Below, one piece after another: positions 32,429 to 41,096 of a DNA stretch of 64,000 nt. Source of the DNA: Nostoc sp. MG11 (lineage in GTDB: Bacteria; Cyanobacteriota; Cyanobacteriia; Cyanobacteriales; Nostocaceae); NCBI RefSeq assembly GCF_014904695.1, contig NZ_JACXXN010000009.1:1-64000 (forward strand), read 5' to 3'. A program made the position numbers and the translations under genes. Position 1 is the stretch's first letter. Each line of letters begins with the position of its first letter. Under the pieces are notes generated by a model. It saw nothing but the letters and a program-made list of their open reading frames with translations. It was not told the origin of the DNA and searched no databases.

Positions 32429-32761
32429 ATGACATCTCAAGACGATCGCTATAAAGAAATTGAACAACGGGAACGTACACTACGAGAACGAGAAATGCAA
32501 GTCAGACTCCGAGAGATGGAAGCTGACATCCATGCTTCTGATGCGCCTTTTCATAAAACTGTTAAGCATAAGCATCAGCTGGAAAATTCCTCAAAATCGT
32601 TGATGAAAAAACTTATTCTCGCTGGAAAACTTTTTGCTTTGGGTGTTGCGGTGCTAGTTGCAGTAAGAATAGCCTCAGTGGTTGCCGGGATTATTATTGT
32701 TGCAGCATTGACATGGATATCTTACAAACTATTTTTTGAATCCCCAAAAAACAAGCTTTAA
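32429..32761 (+). CDS. Small coiled-coil membrane protein, unknown function
   Basis: A 110-residue protein: a highly charged N-terminal helix (IEQRERTLREREMQVRLREMEADI) with coiled-coil heptad spacing, a short linker, then one long or two closely packed membrane helices (LILAGKLFALGVAVLVAVRIASVVAGIIIVAALTW; quoted in part, residues ~65-100). The architecture resembles small membrane anchors. No family is recognised. The ATG at 32429 is preceded by AGGGGTGG; TTG 32405 is rejected. Confidence 0.6.
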   Translation: MTSQDDRYKEIEQRERTLREREMQVRLREMEADIHASDAPFHKTVKHKHQLENSSKSLMKKLILAGKLFALGVAVLVAVRIASVVAGIIIVAALTWISYKLFFESPKNKL

Positions 32762-32794
32762 TTTTTATACCAAGTTGCCACTGCTTGTCATTCT

Positions 32795-32875
32795 GAGTCA
32801 AGAGTACCCTGCGGGAAGCAAGCTACGCGCAGCGTTCCGTAGGAAAGAATCTTGAGTACACTACACTGCGTTTCT
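32795..32875. repeat. Dispersed repeat with CGGGAAGCAAGCTACGCG core
   Basis: Segment TGAGTCAAGAGTACCC...AAGAATCTTGAGTACAC contains the ACGCG/CGCAGCG core also seen at 30990-31060, 37140-37245 and 40980-41040. It forms part of the 186-base gap between convergent genes. Confidence 0.5.
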
Positions 32876-32947
32876 TACTCTGCGAAAACCAAGGCAAACA
32901 GTATGACAAAATAGTATATTTGGCAACTTGATATTATTTATAACTTG

Positions 32948-34315
32948 TTACCGTTTTTCAGCCTGGGTTGATATTGTTAATACTTGCGGTGGTGTAGCAT
33001 CGGGCGGATAGAGAAAGTCTACTTCTACTAAGGAGCGATCGCCTGGTTTCATATTTAATAAAACTAACGGTTCTCCTGGTTGACCTCTCTTTTGCACTAG
33101 ATGTACAAACTTGGTTTGTGACTGACCTTGGTCATTTTTGTAACGTACCCGCACTGTACCCCGGAAGAAAACTTGGCGGGCTGGTGTACTAAAAAAGCGT
33201 AAACCTGGTTTTACCAATTGATCCTCTTTGAGTGGTGTTTGCATGGATACACTCACAGTCTGAGGACTTTGATTATTGTTATATAGCGGCAACTTGAGAC
33301 TATATTGAATCCCATAGTTACCGTGAGCACGATATGCGGTGTCAGGATAGCGCACCAGCATGGTTGCACTCTGAATTTGACCAGTCCCCAGAGTCCCGCC
33401 ATGCAGGGTACTTAGAGCGTAAGAAAACACTTGACCAGGCTGCGGAATAGTTAGATACCTAGCTTTAGGACTATCCACCAAAAAGGTTTTCCATTGGGAA
33501 CCCCCAGCTACTCCAGCAACACGTCCATAAATTCTCGGCTTGCCAGTATCTTCTAGAGGTGTAGGGGTTTTATCACGTGGGCCAGCTAAGTCACCATTAT
33601 CTAGTAAATTTTGCCACTCTGCTAAAGTAGGCGATCGCTCGCTACCGTCAGGATTTGTGCGTGCAAACATCGCTAGGCTAGCTGCATAGACAGTGCTATT
33701 ACTCCACAGTCGCATCAACGTAGACCGACCATTCAAAGGCGGTGTCAATCCTTGCACTGGTATTGGCAGATTTAGTAACATCTGACTTTGCCCTGATGGA
33801 ATCTCTATTTGAGCCGGGAAAATCTCTTGTCGCCTTCCTCTTAAGATATCAGACATGACGCGATCGCCCGGCCCGGCAAAAACTGTACCCAAAAGATTTT
33901 GACTCAAAGATGGTAACTGAATAAATGGTGCATCGGGTTGACTCAAATAACTCGCTGCTTGCCAAATATTTACTTTCGCTGGTTGTGAACCAGGGTTATG
34001 CAAAATTATCCCCAAATAGAGCGAGCGCAAATTCTCTGGTGGATCAGCTTTAGCAACGTGATGGGCAAAAATATCAAATCGCCCCCGAAAGGGAAAATTT
34101 AGATGTGCCGTTGGCACTTTTTTACCATCTGGTGGAAAGGTAGAGAGTAAAATCCCTTCTTTCAAAACTAATTCTGGACTATTACTGTTAAATGTTGGTA
34201 TTGTATCCAGCTTGCCTGGTAAAGGACGCACTTCTTGCGGTTCTACCACTTCTTCAGGCGGTGGCGTAGCAGGAGTTAATTGGGCGATTGGGAAAAATAG
34301 TAACAATGGCCACAT
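32948..34315 (-). CDS. DUF3370 domain secreted protein
   Basis: About 455 residues. A hydrophobic N-terminus (MWPLLLFFPIAQLTPATPP) acts as a signal peptide, then a Pro/Glu linker (PPEEVVEPQEVRPLPGKL) and a long beta-rich domain. Blocks such as LNFPFRGRFDIFAHHVAK, LYLGIILHNPGSQPAKVNIWQAASYL and GNYGIQYSLKLPLYNN are those of the cyanobacterial DUF3370 family, thought to be exported and of unknown role. ATG 34315 is chosen over TTG 34339. It lies just downstream (about 40 bases) of the peptidase-like gene on the same strand. Confidence 0.8.
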   Translation of the reverse strand: MWPLLLFFPIAQLTPATPPPEEVVEPQEVRPLPGKLDTIPTFNSNSPELVLKEGILLSTFPPDGKKVPTAHLNFPFRGRFDIFAHHVAKADPPENLRSLYLGIILHNPGSQPAKVNIWQAASYLSQPDAPFIQLPSLSQNLLGTVFAGPGDRVMSDILRGRRQEIFPAQIEIPSGQSQMLLNLPIPVQGLTPPLNGRSTLMRLWSNSTVYAASLAMFARTNPDGSERSPTLAEWQNLLDNGDLAGPRDKTPTPLEDTGKPRIYGRVAGVAGGSQWKTFLVDSPKARYLTIPQPGQVFSYALSTLHGGTLGTGQIQSATMLVRYPDTAYRAHGNYGIQYSLKLPLYNNNQSPQTVSVSMQTPLKEDQLVKPGLRFFSTPARQVFFRGTVRVRYKNDQGQSQTKFVHLVQKRGQPGEPLVLLNMKPGDRSLVEVDFLYPPDATPPQVLTISTQAEKR

Positions 34316-34355
34316 ATTTTTAGATATTTTGTCCTCCAAAAAGACGCTGACAACT

Positions 34356-34868
34356 TTATATAAGTGCCAGATTGTTAATAATTAATACGAAATCTCCAAG
34401 AATTCCGAGCAAATTTTCTTGATTTATAACCGGAACGTGGACAAAAATACAACACTTTGTGAGTTGATTTTGACACAGGTAGTTCAGGACTGAATAATAA
34501 AGACTCTCGCAGACAAATTTACCGCAGTCGTGACTAATCTCAATTTCCGCAGTTCCCATGACTAATTTTTTTAAATCAACGCTCGTCTGCAAAATACTTT
34601 TTCCCCAGCTAGCACCTACTTCCACACTTAATTGCTTACGGCTTACAGCCATCCCACAACAGATGATGCAATCAGGTTGCATTTCATTGATTTTTTCAAT
34701 TACCTGAGAACTGGCAAGCTGCACATCTACGGGTAACTGGCGTAAAAAAGTTAAATCATGGGGTAGCGATTCAAGTTTGGTAACTTCTAGTAATAAATCA
34801 TCAGAAGAATTTGACTGTTGATCGCTTAACCAAGTAGCAAAAGAAGTTAATAGTATTCTTTTCTTCAT
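34356..34868 (-). CDS. Peptidase C15 (pyroglutamyl peptidase)-like protein
   Basis: A 170-residue protein, shorter than the usual ~200-215. RILLTSFATW, PDCIICCGMAVSRKQLSVE and DCGKFVCESLYYSVL correspond to the beta strands and the catalytic glutamate and cysteine of C15 peptidases, and FVHVP holds the histidine position. These enzymes remove N-terminal pyroglutamate. The loop pattern is degenerate (GMAVSRKQ in place of GLAxGRxE), so substrate may differ. It may be cotranscribed with the DUF3370 gene and is divergent from hisH. Confidence 0.65.
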   Translation of the reverse strand: MKKRILLTSFATWLSDQQSNSSDDLLLEVTKLESLPHDLTFLRQLPVDVQLASSQVIEKINEMQPDCIICCGMAVSRKQLSVEVGASWGKSILQTSVDLKKLVMGTAEIEISHDCGKFVCESLYYSVLNYLCQNQLTKCCIFVHVPVINQENLLGILGDFVLIINNLALI

Positions 34869-34926
34869 AACAAATATTATTTAGAATAGAAAAACCCTCC
34901 ATAATAAATTTACAAGGAGCAGGTAA

Positions 34927-35562
34927 ATGCCAGTAATTGCGGTCGTAGATTACGAGATGGGAAATTTGCACTCAGTCTGCAAAGGCTTGGAAAAAGCTGG
35001 GGCAACTCCTAATATTACTTATTCTCCAAAGGAATTAGAACAGGCAGATGCAGTTATTTTGCCTGGAGTCGGTTCATTTGATCCCGCAGTGCAACACCTG
35101 CGGGCCCGTGGTTTGGAACAACCCATTAAGGATGCGATCGCATCTGGTAAACCTTTTTTGGGAATTTGTCTGGGACTGCAAATTCTCTTTGAATCGAGTT
35201 CAGAAGGTACTCAACCAGGACTGGGAATTGTTAAGGGAAAAGTGCGGCGCTTTCTTGCCGAACCTGACATTGCGATACCTCACATGGGTTGGAATCAACT
35301 GCAAGTGACTCAGCCAAAAAGTATTTTGTGGGAGCATTTGCCATCAGATCCTTGGGTATATTTTGTCCATTCCTATTATGTTGACCCAATTGACCCGCAA
35401 ATCCGTGCAGCAACCGTTACCCACGGTACTCAAACGGTAACAGCTGCGATCGCCTACGAAAACCTTATGGCAGTTCAATTTCACCCGGAAAAATCCTCTA
35501 ATATTGGATTGCAAATCTTGTCTAATTTTGTTGCTCAAGTCCGCGAAAAAATTGCTGCATAA
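34927..35562 (+). CDS. hisH: Imidazole glycerol phosphate synthase, glutaminase subunit
   Basis: A 211-residue class I glutamine amidotransferase that feeds ammonia to HisF in histidine synthesis. The triad is Cys in LGICLGLQILFE (~79), His and Glu in AVQFHPEKSS (~184-186); the oxyanion strand is LPGVGSFDPAV. AAGGAG precedes the ATG. No other his gene is close, which is normal in cyanobacteria where his genes are scattered. Confidence 0.93.
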   Translation: MPVIAVVDYEMGNLHSVCKGLEKAGATPNITYSPKELEQADAVILPGVGSFDPAVQHLRARGLEQPIKDAIASGKPFLGICLGLQILFESSSEGTQPGLGIVKGKVRRFLAEPDIAIPHMGWNQLQVTQPKSILWEHLPSDPWVYFVHSYYVDPIDPQIRAATVTHGTQTVTAAIAYENLMAVQFHPEKSSNIGLQILSNFVAQVREKIAA

Positions 35563-35670
35563 TCCTATTTTTAATTTTGTTTTTTGTCTTCTCTTACAAA
35601 GTTATGATCGCCGGAAGCCAGCGCCCAGACTTTGCGCTTTGTCATTTGTCTTTTGTCCTTTGTTAATATC

Positions 35671-35712
35671 CAATGACCAATTACCAACGACCAATGACTA
35701 ATGACTAATTAA
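35671..35712. repeat. Heptamer-type tandem repeat before rsmD
   Basis: Degenerate ATGACCA/ATGACTA units (CCAATGACTAATGACTAATT) fill the DNA directly before the rsmD start, as at other starts in this window. Confidence 0.65.
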
Positions 35713-35714
35713 TC

Positions 35715-36293
35715 ATGAGCCTGAGAATTTACGGGAATCGTCAGCTAAAAACTTTACCGGGAACAGAAACTAGACCCACCAGTGGGCGGGTAAGGGAGGC
35801 AGTGTTTAATATTTGGCAGGGAGGAATAGCAGGTTGTCACTGGCTAGATGTGTGCGCTGGTACTGGTTCAATGGGCGCAGAGGCTTTGTGTAGAGGAGCC
35901 AGCTTAGTAGTGGGAATTGAACAATCGAGCCGAGCCTGTGTCATTATTCAACAAAACTGGCAGGCGGTGGCTGATTCCGAGCAAGAATGGAAGGTATTGC
36001 GGGGAGATGCAATCCAACAGTTAAAGACCTTATCAGGAAAGCAGTTTGATAGAATTTACTTTGATCCGCCTTATGCCAGTGGTTTGTACCAGCCAGTCAT
36101 AGAAGCGATCGCTCATTGTCAACTTTTAGATCCTAGCGGCGAAATTGCAGTTGAACATAATCCAGGTTGGACACCGCCACTGATTTCTACTTGGGAAATT
36201 TGCCGCGAGAAAGTTTATGGCAACACAGCTCTGACTTTCTACAGAACTGTGGAATTGGGAGATGGGAGAGATGAGGAAGATAAGGGAGAGTAA
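35715..36293 (+). CDS. rsmD: 16S rRNA (guanine966-N2)-methyltransferase
   Basis: A 192-residue SAM-dependent enzyme. The N-terminal RPTSGRVREAVFNIW block, SAM loop LDVCAGTGSMGAEALCRGA and the catalytic DPPY in FDRIYFDPPYASG are the RsmD pattern. It methylates G966 of 16S rRNA in the small subunit. The last dozen residues (GDGRDEEDKGE) come from a purine-rich repeat-like tract that seems to have replaced the natural tail. Convergent with petG. Confidence 0.9.
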   Translation: MSLRIYGNRQLKTLPGTETRPTSGRVREAVFNIWQGGIAGCHWLDVCAGTGSMGAEALCRGASLVVGIEQSSRACVIIQQNWQAVADSEQEWKVLRGDAIQQLKTLSGKQFDRIYFDPPYASGLYQPVIEAIAHCQLLDPSGEIAVEHNPGWTPPLISTWEICREKVYGNTALTFYRTVELGDGRDEEDKGE

Positions 36294-36333
36294 TTGTTAA
36301 GCATCTTTCTTTACTTCCTCATCTTCCCCACTT

Positions 36334-36402
36334 AGCACAGGCTAAACGCCCCGCTACCGCGCTTCAGCACGGGCTAAACGCCCCGCTACCGCGCTTCAGC
36401 AC
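36334..36402. repeat. Two-copy tandem 32-bp repeat
   Basis: The unit GGCTAAACGCCCCGCTACCG + CGCTTCAGCACG starts at 36340 and again at 36372, identical throughout. The same sequence occurs once, inverted, at 18653-18685. It lies between convergent rsmD and petG. Confidence 0.8.
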
Positions 36403-36406
36403 TAAT

Positions 36407-36523
36407 TCACCCCCCTCCCAACTGGTTGTCGCGCTTATATTGCTTATAAGCAGCGTAAAACAGTCCAGCGAGTGTGACGACAATCAAACCAAGGACAATT
36501 CCTGAGAGCAGGGGTTCAACCAC
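36407..36523 (-). CDS. petG: Cytochrome b6f complex subunit PetG
   Basis: A 38-residue single-helix protein ([20 protein letters not shown], then [17 protein letters not shown]), the full PetG sequence. PetG is a small peripheral helix of cytochrome b6f in the thylakoid membrane and needed for its stability. The GTG at 36521-36523 is the start: GAGGAG lies eight bases before it, and the product begins MVEPLL as in all PetG. A longer frame to 36589 is an artefact. Confidence 0.95.
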   Translation of the reverse strand: MVEPLLSGIVLGLIVVTLAGLFYAAYKQYKRDNQLGGG

Positions 36524-36731
36524 TGTAAATCTCCTCTTTGCAGTTATTAAATATTCGTTTCCTGTTTTTGATTTTACCAAATCCGGCACAAATCCGCGCC
36601 CTACAGCGTTTTAGACCCCGACTACCGACAACAAAATCATCTTCTGTGCTTGCAGACACAATCAAGAACTTTTAAGCTATGTGTAGGAAATGATAACTTT
36701 TAAGTACACCTAGACTTTTACAGCAAACCTT

Positions 36732-37106
36732 TTGGATAACCAGATTACCAAACCTGAAATTCTGATTCAGCGGATCGCTTTGTTGGCTCTGGCGATACTG
36801 CTAGCAGTCCCTTTGGGCTTTTTTGGTGTTCAGTTGGTTCGAGCCTCTGATCCATACGTCAAAAGCGTTCTATCTTTAACAGGAAACCCAGTTCAAGGAC
36901 ACGCTATCTTTCAAATCAACTGTGCTGGTTGTCATGGAATACAAGCAGACGGGCGAGTCGGGCCCAGTTTGCAAGCTGTCTCAAAACACAAGTCTCGGTA
37001 TGGACTGATTCACCAAGTGATTAGTGGTGAAACGCCGCCAATGCCAAAATTCCAACCTAGCGTCCAAGAAATGGCGGATCTTTTGAGTTACTTAGAGTCG
37101 TTGTAG
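36732..37106 (+). CDS. cytM: Cytochrome cM
   Basis: A 124-residue membrane-anchored monoheme cytochrome: an N-terminal helix (IALLALAILLAVPLGFFGVQ), then SDPYVKSVLSLTGNPVQG, heme site NCAGCHG (CxxCH) and axial methionine in TPPMPKFQPS. It matches cyanobacterial CytM, a low-abundance cytochrome affecting electron flow under stress and dark heterotrophy. TTG at 36732 is the only fitting start; no clear ribosome-binding site. It is divergent from petG, with 208 bases between. Confidence 0.88.
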   Translation: MDNQITKPEILIQRIALLALAILLAVPLGFFGVQLVRASDPYVKSVLSLTGNPVQGHAIFQINCAGCHGIQADGRVGPSLQAVSKHKSRYGLIHQVISGETPPMPKFQPSVQEMADLLSYLESL

Positions 37107-37406
37107 TGTGTATCATTAACTTTGATGGTCATACGTGTTTGTAGTGAGTTAGCGCGGTCTTCTCTACGAGAGGCTGCGCCAAGGGGGTTTCCCCCATGAG
37201 CGACTAACGAACCCGTTCGCGCAGCGTCTCCGTTAGGAGAAGGGTAAGGACTTTAGTCCTTGATTTTTTTAAGCACTAAAGTGCTTACTACGAACCTTTC
37301 ACGACGTGTAGCTGGGAATACGGCTTAAAAGAAGTGGCAAACCGTCGCCTCTTTGGGTGATCTAAGATTGTTGGGTATCTGATAATTTGCGATCGCCACA
37401 ACACAG
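37107..37406. repeat. Repeat-filled gap with hairpins after cytM
   Basis: Contains several dispersed cyanobacterial repeats: GGGGGTTTCCCCC, CGCGCAGCG, and two perfect hairpins, AAGGAC-TTTA-GTCCTT (37246-37261, followed by GATTTTTTT, an intrinsic terminator form) and AAGCAC-TAAA-GTGCTT (37271-37286). No gene. Confidence 0.6.
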
Positions 37407-38420
37407 ATGATTGAAGTTGAACATCTCAGTAAAATATACGGATCTACCTCAGCCATTACTGATGTCACTTTTAGCGTTGAGCCAGGGGAGATTTTAGGGT
37501 TTTTGGGGCCAAATGGTGCTGGTAAAACCACAACCATGCGAATTCTGGCTGGTTATTTACCTGCAACAAATGGTAAAGCCAAGATTGCTGGTTATGATGT
37601 TAATGAAAATTCCCTAGCTGTACGCCAGCGGATTGGCTATTTACCGGAAACACCGCCGTTATATCCAGAGATGACGGTGGAAGGGTTTTTGCATTTTGTA
37701 GCAAGAATTAAAGGAGTATCAGCAGGCGATCGCCCCAATAAGGTGACAGCAGCAATAAAACGTTGCAATTTAGAAGAAAAGCGCCGAGTAATTATTCGCA
37801 AACTTTCTAAAGGATATCGCCAACGAGTCGGCATTGCTCAAGCGATCGTTCATGATCCACCGGCGATTATTCTAGATGAACCCACAGTCGGACTAGACCC
37901 CCGACAAATCATTGAAGTGCGGAATTTAATTAAAAGTCTTGCAGGGACTCATACAATTATTCTTTCCACGCACATTCTGCCAGAAGTGAGCATGACTTGT
38001 AGCCGCGTAGCTATCATCAATCGGGGCAAAATAGTTGCAACTAACACACCAGAAAATCTGATGATGCAGTTGACAGGTGGCTCTGGATATGAGTTAGAGA
38101 TAGAAGGAGAAGCCGCCTTAGCCAAACAAGTACTGCAAAATATTGCGGGTGTGGCTTTAGTAGAATCGTTTCCCACAGCAGGAATGCATAGTCAAACCCC
38201 TCTGCAAGGTAAACGCGCTTACCTGCGGGTGATATCGCAACCAGGAAAAGAACCAGGACGAGATATTGCTACAACATTAGTGCGTGCAGGATTTGGTCTA
38301 CATGAAATGCGGCGTGTCAACGCTACTCTGGAAGATGTGTTCTTGCAACTGACTACAGAAGAAAAGAATTTAGAGATTGAGGTAGATTCAACCGCAGCCA
38401 ATGAAGGAGAAGCAGCATAA
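37407..38420 (+). CDS. ABC transporter ATPase, Gld-like
   Basis: A 337-residue ABC ATPase: Walker A GPNGAGKTTTMR (~38), signature LSKGYRQRVGIAQA (~135), Walker B AIILDEPTVGLD (~157) and the H-loop STHILPE. The C-terminal ~90 residues are an extra regulatory domain (VLQNIAGVALVES, GRDIATTLVRAGF) as in GldA/NatA-type proteins. It begins a four-gene operon: stop and next ATG are adjacent (TAAATG). The set ATPase + permease + GldG-like + DUF4340 is an exporter related to Bacteroidetes gliding-motility GldAFG; the cargo in cyanobacteria is unknown. Confidence 0.85.
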   Translation: MIEVEHLSKIYGSTSAITDVTFSVEPGEILGFLGPNGAGKTTTMRILAGYLPATNGKAKIAGYDVNENSLAVRQRIGYLPETPPLYPEMTVEGFLHFVARIKGVSAGDRPNKVTAAIKRCNLEEKRRVIIRKLSKGYRQRVGIAQAIVHDPPAIILDEPTVGLDPRQIIEVRNLIKSLAGTHTIILSTHILPEVSMTCSRVAIINRGKIVATNTPENLMMQLTGGSGYELEIEGEAALAKQVLQNIAGVALVESFPTAGMHSQTPLQGKRAYLRVISQPGKEPGRDIATTLVRAGFGLHEMRRVNATLEDVFLQLTTEEKNLEIEVDSTAANEGEAA

Positions 38421-39233
38421 ATGGGTGTAGTACTGGCTAATATCATTGCTATTTATCGCCGAGAGTTACAGAGTTATTTTGTATCACCTTTGGCCTATGC
38501 GATCGCTGGCGTGTTTTGGTTCATTGCGGGGTTGTTCTTTGTCATGATTTTGCTGGGGCCAGATGGGATCTTGCCAACAGTTGCGGCAATAGATTTACAA
38601 GGACAACAAATAGGAGTACCAGTACCGCCAATAGATGTCCCTTACGAATTTATCCGGGCATTTTTGGATCGGATGGGGTGGCTATTGTTGTTTGTGCTGC
38701 CAATTCTCTCAATGGGACTTTATGCCGAAGAACGCAAACGAGGCACTTTAGAACTGTTAGCCACGTCACCAGTCACAAACTGGGCGGTAGCCATAGGTAA
38801 ATTATTAGGAGTGCTAACATTTTTTACAGCGATGGTCGCGCCTATGCTAATTTTTGAAGCGATCGCAATCAGTGGAGCAAATCCACCAATGTCACCTTCA
38901 ATACCCTTGCTAGGTCATTTTGGATTAATCTTGTTAGCAGCAGCAATTTTGTCTTTAGGAATGTTTATTTCCTCTTTAACAGAAAGCACAATTCTATCTG
39001 CTGTTCTCACGTTTGCAGTCATCTTATTACTGTTATTTATTGATTTAATCGCCAAACTTATCCCTGGCCCTATAGGCGGGACCCTGGGTCATCTGTCGTT
39101 GCTAAAACATTACAACACCTTAATCCAAGGCATTTTTGATACTAGTAGCTTGATTTTATTTGCTAGTTACATTTTTTTAGGCATCTTTCTCACAGCTCAA
39201 TCAATTGATGCACTACGTTTTCAACGTCAGTAG
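38421..39233 (+). CDS. ABC-2 type permease, GldF-like
   Basis: A 270-residue permease with six hydrophobic helices. YRRELQSYFVSPLAYAI is the standard cytoplasmic coupling helix start of the ABC-2 family, and LLATSPVTNWAVAIGKLLG is the conserved loop that docks on the ATPase. ATG follows the ATPase stop directly, so it is translated with it. Ends 58 bases before the GldG-like gene, a gap filled with heptamer repeats. Confidence 0.85.
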   Translation: MGVVLANIIAIYRRELQSYFVSPLAYAIAGVFWFIAGLFFVMILLGPDGILPTVAAIDLQGQQIGVPVPPIDVPYEFIRAFLDRMGWLLLFVLPILSMGLYAEERKRGTLELLATSPVTNWAVAIGKLLGVLTFFTAMVAPMLIFEAIAISGANPPMSPSIPLLGHFGLILLAAAILSLGMFISSLTESTILSAVLTFAVILLLLFIDLIAKLIPGPIGGTLGHLSLLKHYNTLIQGIFDTSSLILFASYIFLGIFLTAQSIDALRFQRQ

Positions 39234-39302
39234 TCATTAGTCATTAGTCATTAGTAAAGACAAATGACCAAGGACAAATGACCAGGACAAATGACAAATA
39301 AC
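39231..39302. repeat. Heptamer-type tandem repeats
   Basis: AGTCATTAGTCATTAGTCAT followed by AAATGACC/AAATGAC units up to and across the start of the next gene. The units supply the ATG at 39291. Confidence 0.7.
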
Positions 39303-40946
39303 ATGAAGAAAATCGCAAAAAAAACACTGTGGCAATATCTGTTTTGGCTAGGCCCGTTTTTATTTATTGTTGGCTTAACAGCTGGGTTAGTGTCTGAACA
39401 GTGGGGAACAATTCCATTAGCATTCCTGATTTCAGGAATTGTGATCACCGGGTTGTGGGTAGTATGGCAAAGCCAGCAGAGTAACTGGTGGAAGCGTCGT
39501 TCTACCCAAGCTGGGACTAATGCCTTGGTGGCGACTTTGGCAATCTTGGCGATTTTGGGATTGATTAACTTTTTAGGCGATCGCTACCATTTGCGGGCAG
39601 ACTTAACAGAGACTCAGTTATTTACCCTTGCCCCCCAGTCACGAGAATTGGCAAGTACCTTGCCACAACCAGTTAAAGTGTGGGTATTTGATGTAACTCA
39701 AAATCCTCAAGACCGAGAATTGTTGAATAATTATCAGCGGCAAAGTTCAAAATTTAAATTTGAGTATATTGATCCCCAAGCTAGGCCTGGACTAGCAGAC
39801 AAGTTTGGCGTCAAAGATTACGGAGAAGTTTATCTGGAATCTGGAGATAAACGGCAATTAGTACAGGTGGTAAATGAAAATGAACGCCTATCGGAAGTCA
39901 GATTAACTAGTCGCCTGCAACAAATCACTAGTGCAACCACAGCTAAAGTTTACCTACTTCAAGGTCATGGCGAACGCCAACTCTCAGCCGCTAAAGGTGC
40001 AATATCACAAGCGATTCAGGGGTTAGGCGATAAAAATTACACAACATCACCGCTGAATCTAGCAGACAACCCCAAAGTTCCTGAAGATGCTGCTGTAGTG
40101 GTAGTAGCCGGGCCCAAGCGAGGGTTGTTTGAGGGCGAAGTCAAAGCCTTGCAAGAGTATCTCAATCGCGGCGGTAACTTAATGCTGATGATTGATCCCA
40201 ATACAGATCCCAAACTCGATAGCTTGTTGCAAGCATGGGGCGTTCGCCTAGACAATCGTTTAGCTGTGGATGTCTCCGGTGAAAAAGTCGGACTTGGCCC
40301 AGCTGCTCCCCTAGTGACAGAATACGGACAACATCCGATTACCAAAGATTTTGGCAACGGTATTTCTTTTTATCCACTTGCAAGACCTATAGAAATTACC
40401 CCGGTAGCTGGTGTTGAAGCTACTCCCCTACTGCAAACTAAGCCTTATCCCAACAGTTGGGCTGAAAGCGACCTGCAAAGCGAAAAATTAGAATTTAATC
40501 CCGACCAAGACCTCAAAGGGCCTCTAACATTGGGCGCGGCTTTAACAAAGAAACTACCAGCTAAATCTACTTCCACTCCTCAAGTACCAACACCTTCACC
40601 CCTACTATCACCAACCACCCAAAGTAAAACTCCTCCCTCTCCCCTTCCTTCTCCCACTTCCTCATCTCAAACAGCCACCGAATCACGGTTAGTGGTTTTA
40701 GGAAACTCAGATTTCGTTACCGATGGCTTATTTCAACAACAACTAAATGGAGATGTGTTTCTCAACTCAGTTACCTGGCTGAGTCAACAAGATCAGCAAC
40801 CCCTTTCCATTCGTCCCAAAGAAGCCAAAAACCGACGCATAAATCTGACAACCATGCAAGCCAATCTTTTAATACTGTCGTCTCTATTGTTTTTACCTCT
40901 AATTGGCTTAATTGCCGCAGCTGTTATCTGGTGGAAACGACGGTAA
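39291..40946 (+). CDS. GldG-like ABC transporter auxiliary protein
   Basis: About 551 residues. Two N-terminal helices (YLFWLGPFLFIVGLTAGLVS and TLAILAILGLINFLGDRY-like), a periplasmic domain of the ABC_transp_aux/GldG family (RADLTETQLFTLAPQSRELA, VKVWVFDVTQNPQDRELL, LLQGHGERQLS, GGNLMLMIDPNTDPKLDSLL) and a final helix with KRR tail. A 45-residue Pro/Ser/Thr linker (STSTPQVPTPSPLLSPTT..) before the last block is encoded by a pyrimidine-rich repeat-like tract (40570-40680), the complement of the purine tracts elsewhere in this window. ATG 39291 lies in tandem repeats; 39303 is an equally possible start. Confidence 0.8.
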   Translation: MTNNMKKIAKKTLWQYLFWLGPFLFIVGLTAGLVSEQWGTIPLAFLISGIVITGLWVVWQSQQSNWWKRRSTQAGTNALVATLAILAILGLINFLGDRYHLRADLTETQLFTLAPQSRELASTLPQPVKVWVFDVTQNPQDRELLNNYQRQSSKFKFEYIDPQARPGLADKFGVKDYGEVYLESGDKRQLVQVVNENERLSEVRLTSRLQQITSATTAKVYLLQGHGERQLSAAKGAISQAIQGLGDKNYTTSPLNLADNPKVPEDAAVVVVAGPKRGLFEGEVKALQEYLNRGGNLMLMIDPNTDPKLDSLLQAWGVRLDNRLAVDVSGEKVGLGPAAPLVTEYGQHPITKDFGNGISFYPLARPIEITPVAGVEATPLLQTKPYPNSWAESDLQSEKLEFNPDQDLKGPLTLGAALTKKLPAKSTSTPQVPTPSPLLSPTTQSKTPPSPLPSPTSSSQTATESRLVVLGNSDFVTDGLFQQQLNGDVFLNSVTWLSQQDQQPLSIRPKEAKNRRINLTTMQANLLILSSLLFLPLIGLIAAAVIWWKRR

Positions 40947-41096
40947 GGCAGAGTGGGAGAGTGGGAGAGTGGGGCAGTGCTTCGACTTCTCTACGAGACG
41001 CTACGCGTAGCCTGCTTCCCCGTAGGGGTACGCTCAGCAACCGGGGCAGAGGAGCAGAGGGGCAATAAATACTGACTCTTAACAAATGACTAAAAA
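40947..41096. repeat. Low-complexity and dispersed repeats between the GldG-like and DUF4340 genes
   Basis: GGGAGAGTGGGAGAGTGGGG purine tract (40950-40975), then TCTCTACGAGACGCTACGCG and CCCCGTAGGGG palindromes, then a second purine tract. No gene. Confidence 0.55.

Noticed and set aside
36340-36402. Possible CRISPR array
   Set aside because: Only two directly adjoining 32-bp units with no spacers between them; it is a simple tandem duplication.
40037-40357. 106-residue minus-strand frame inside the GldG-like gene
   Set aside because: Antisense shadow; composition is Ser/Thr/Pro-rich as expected from reversed codons.
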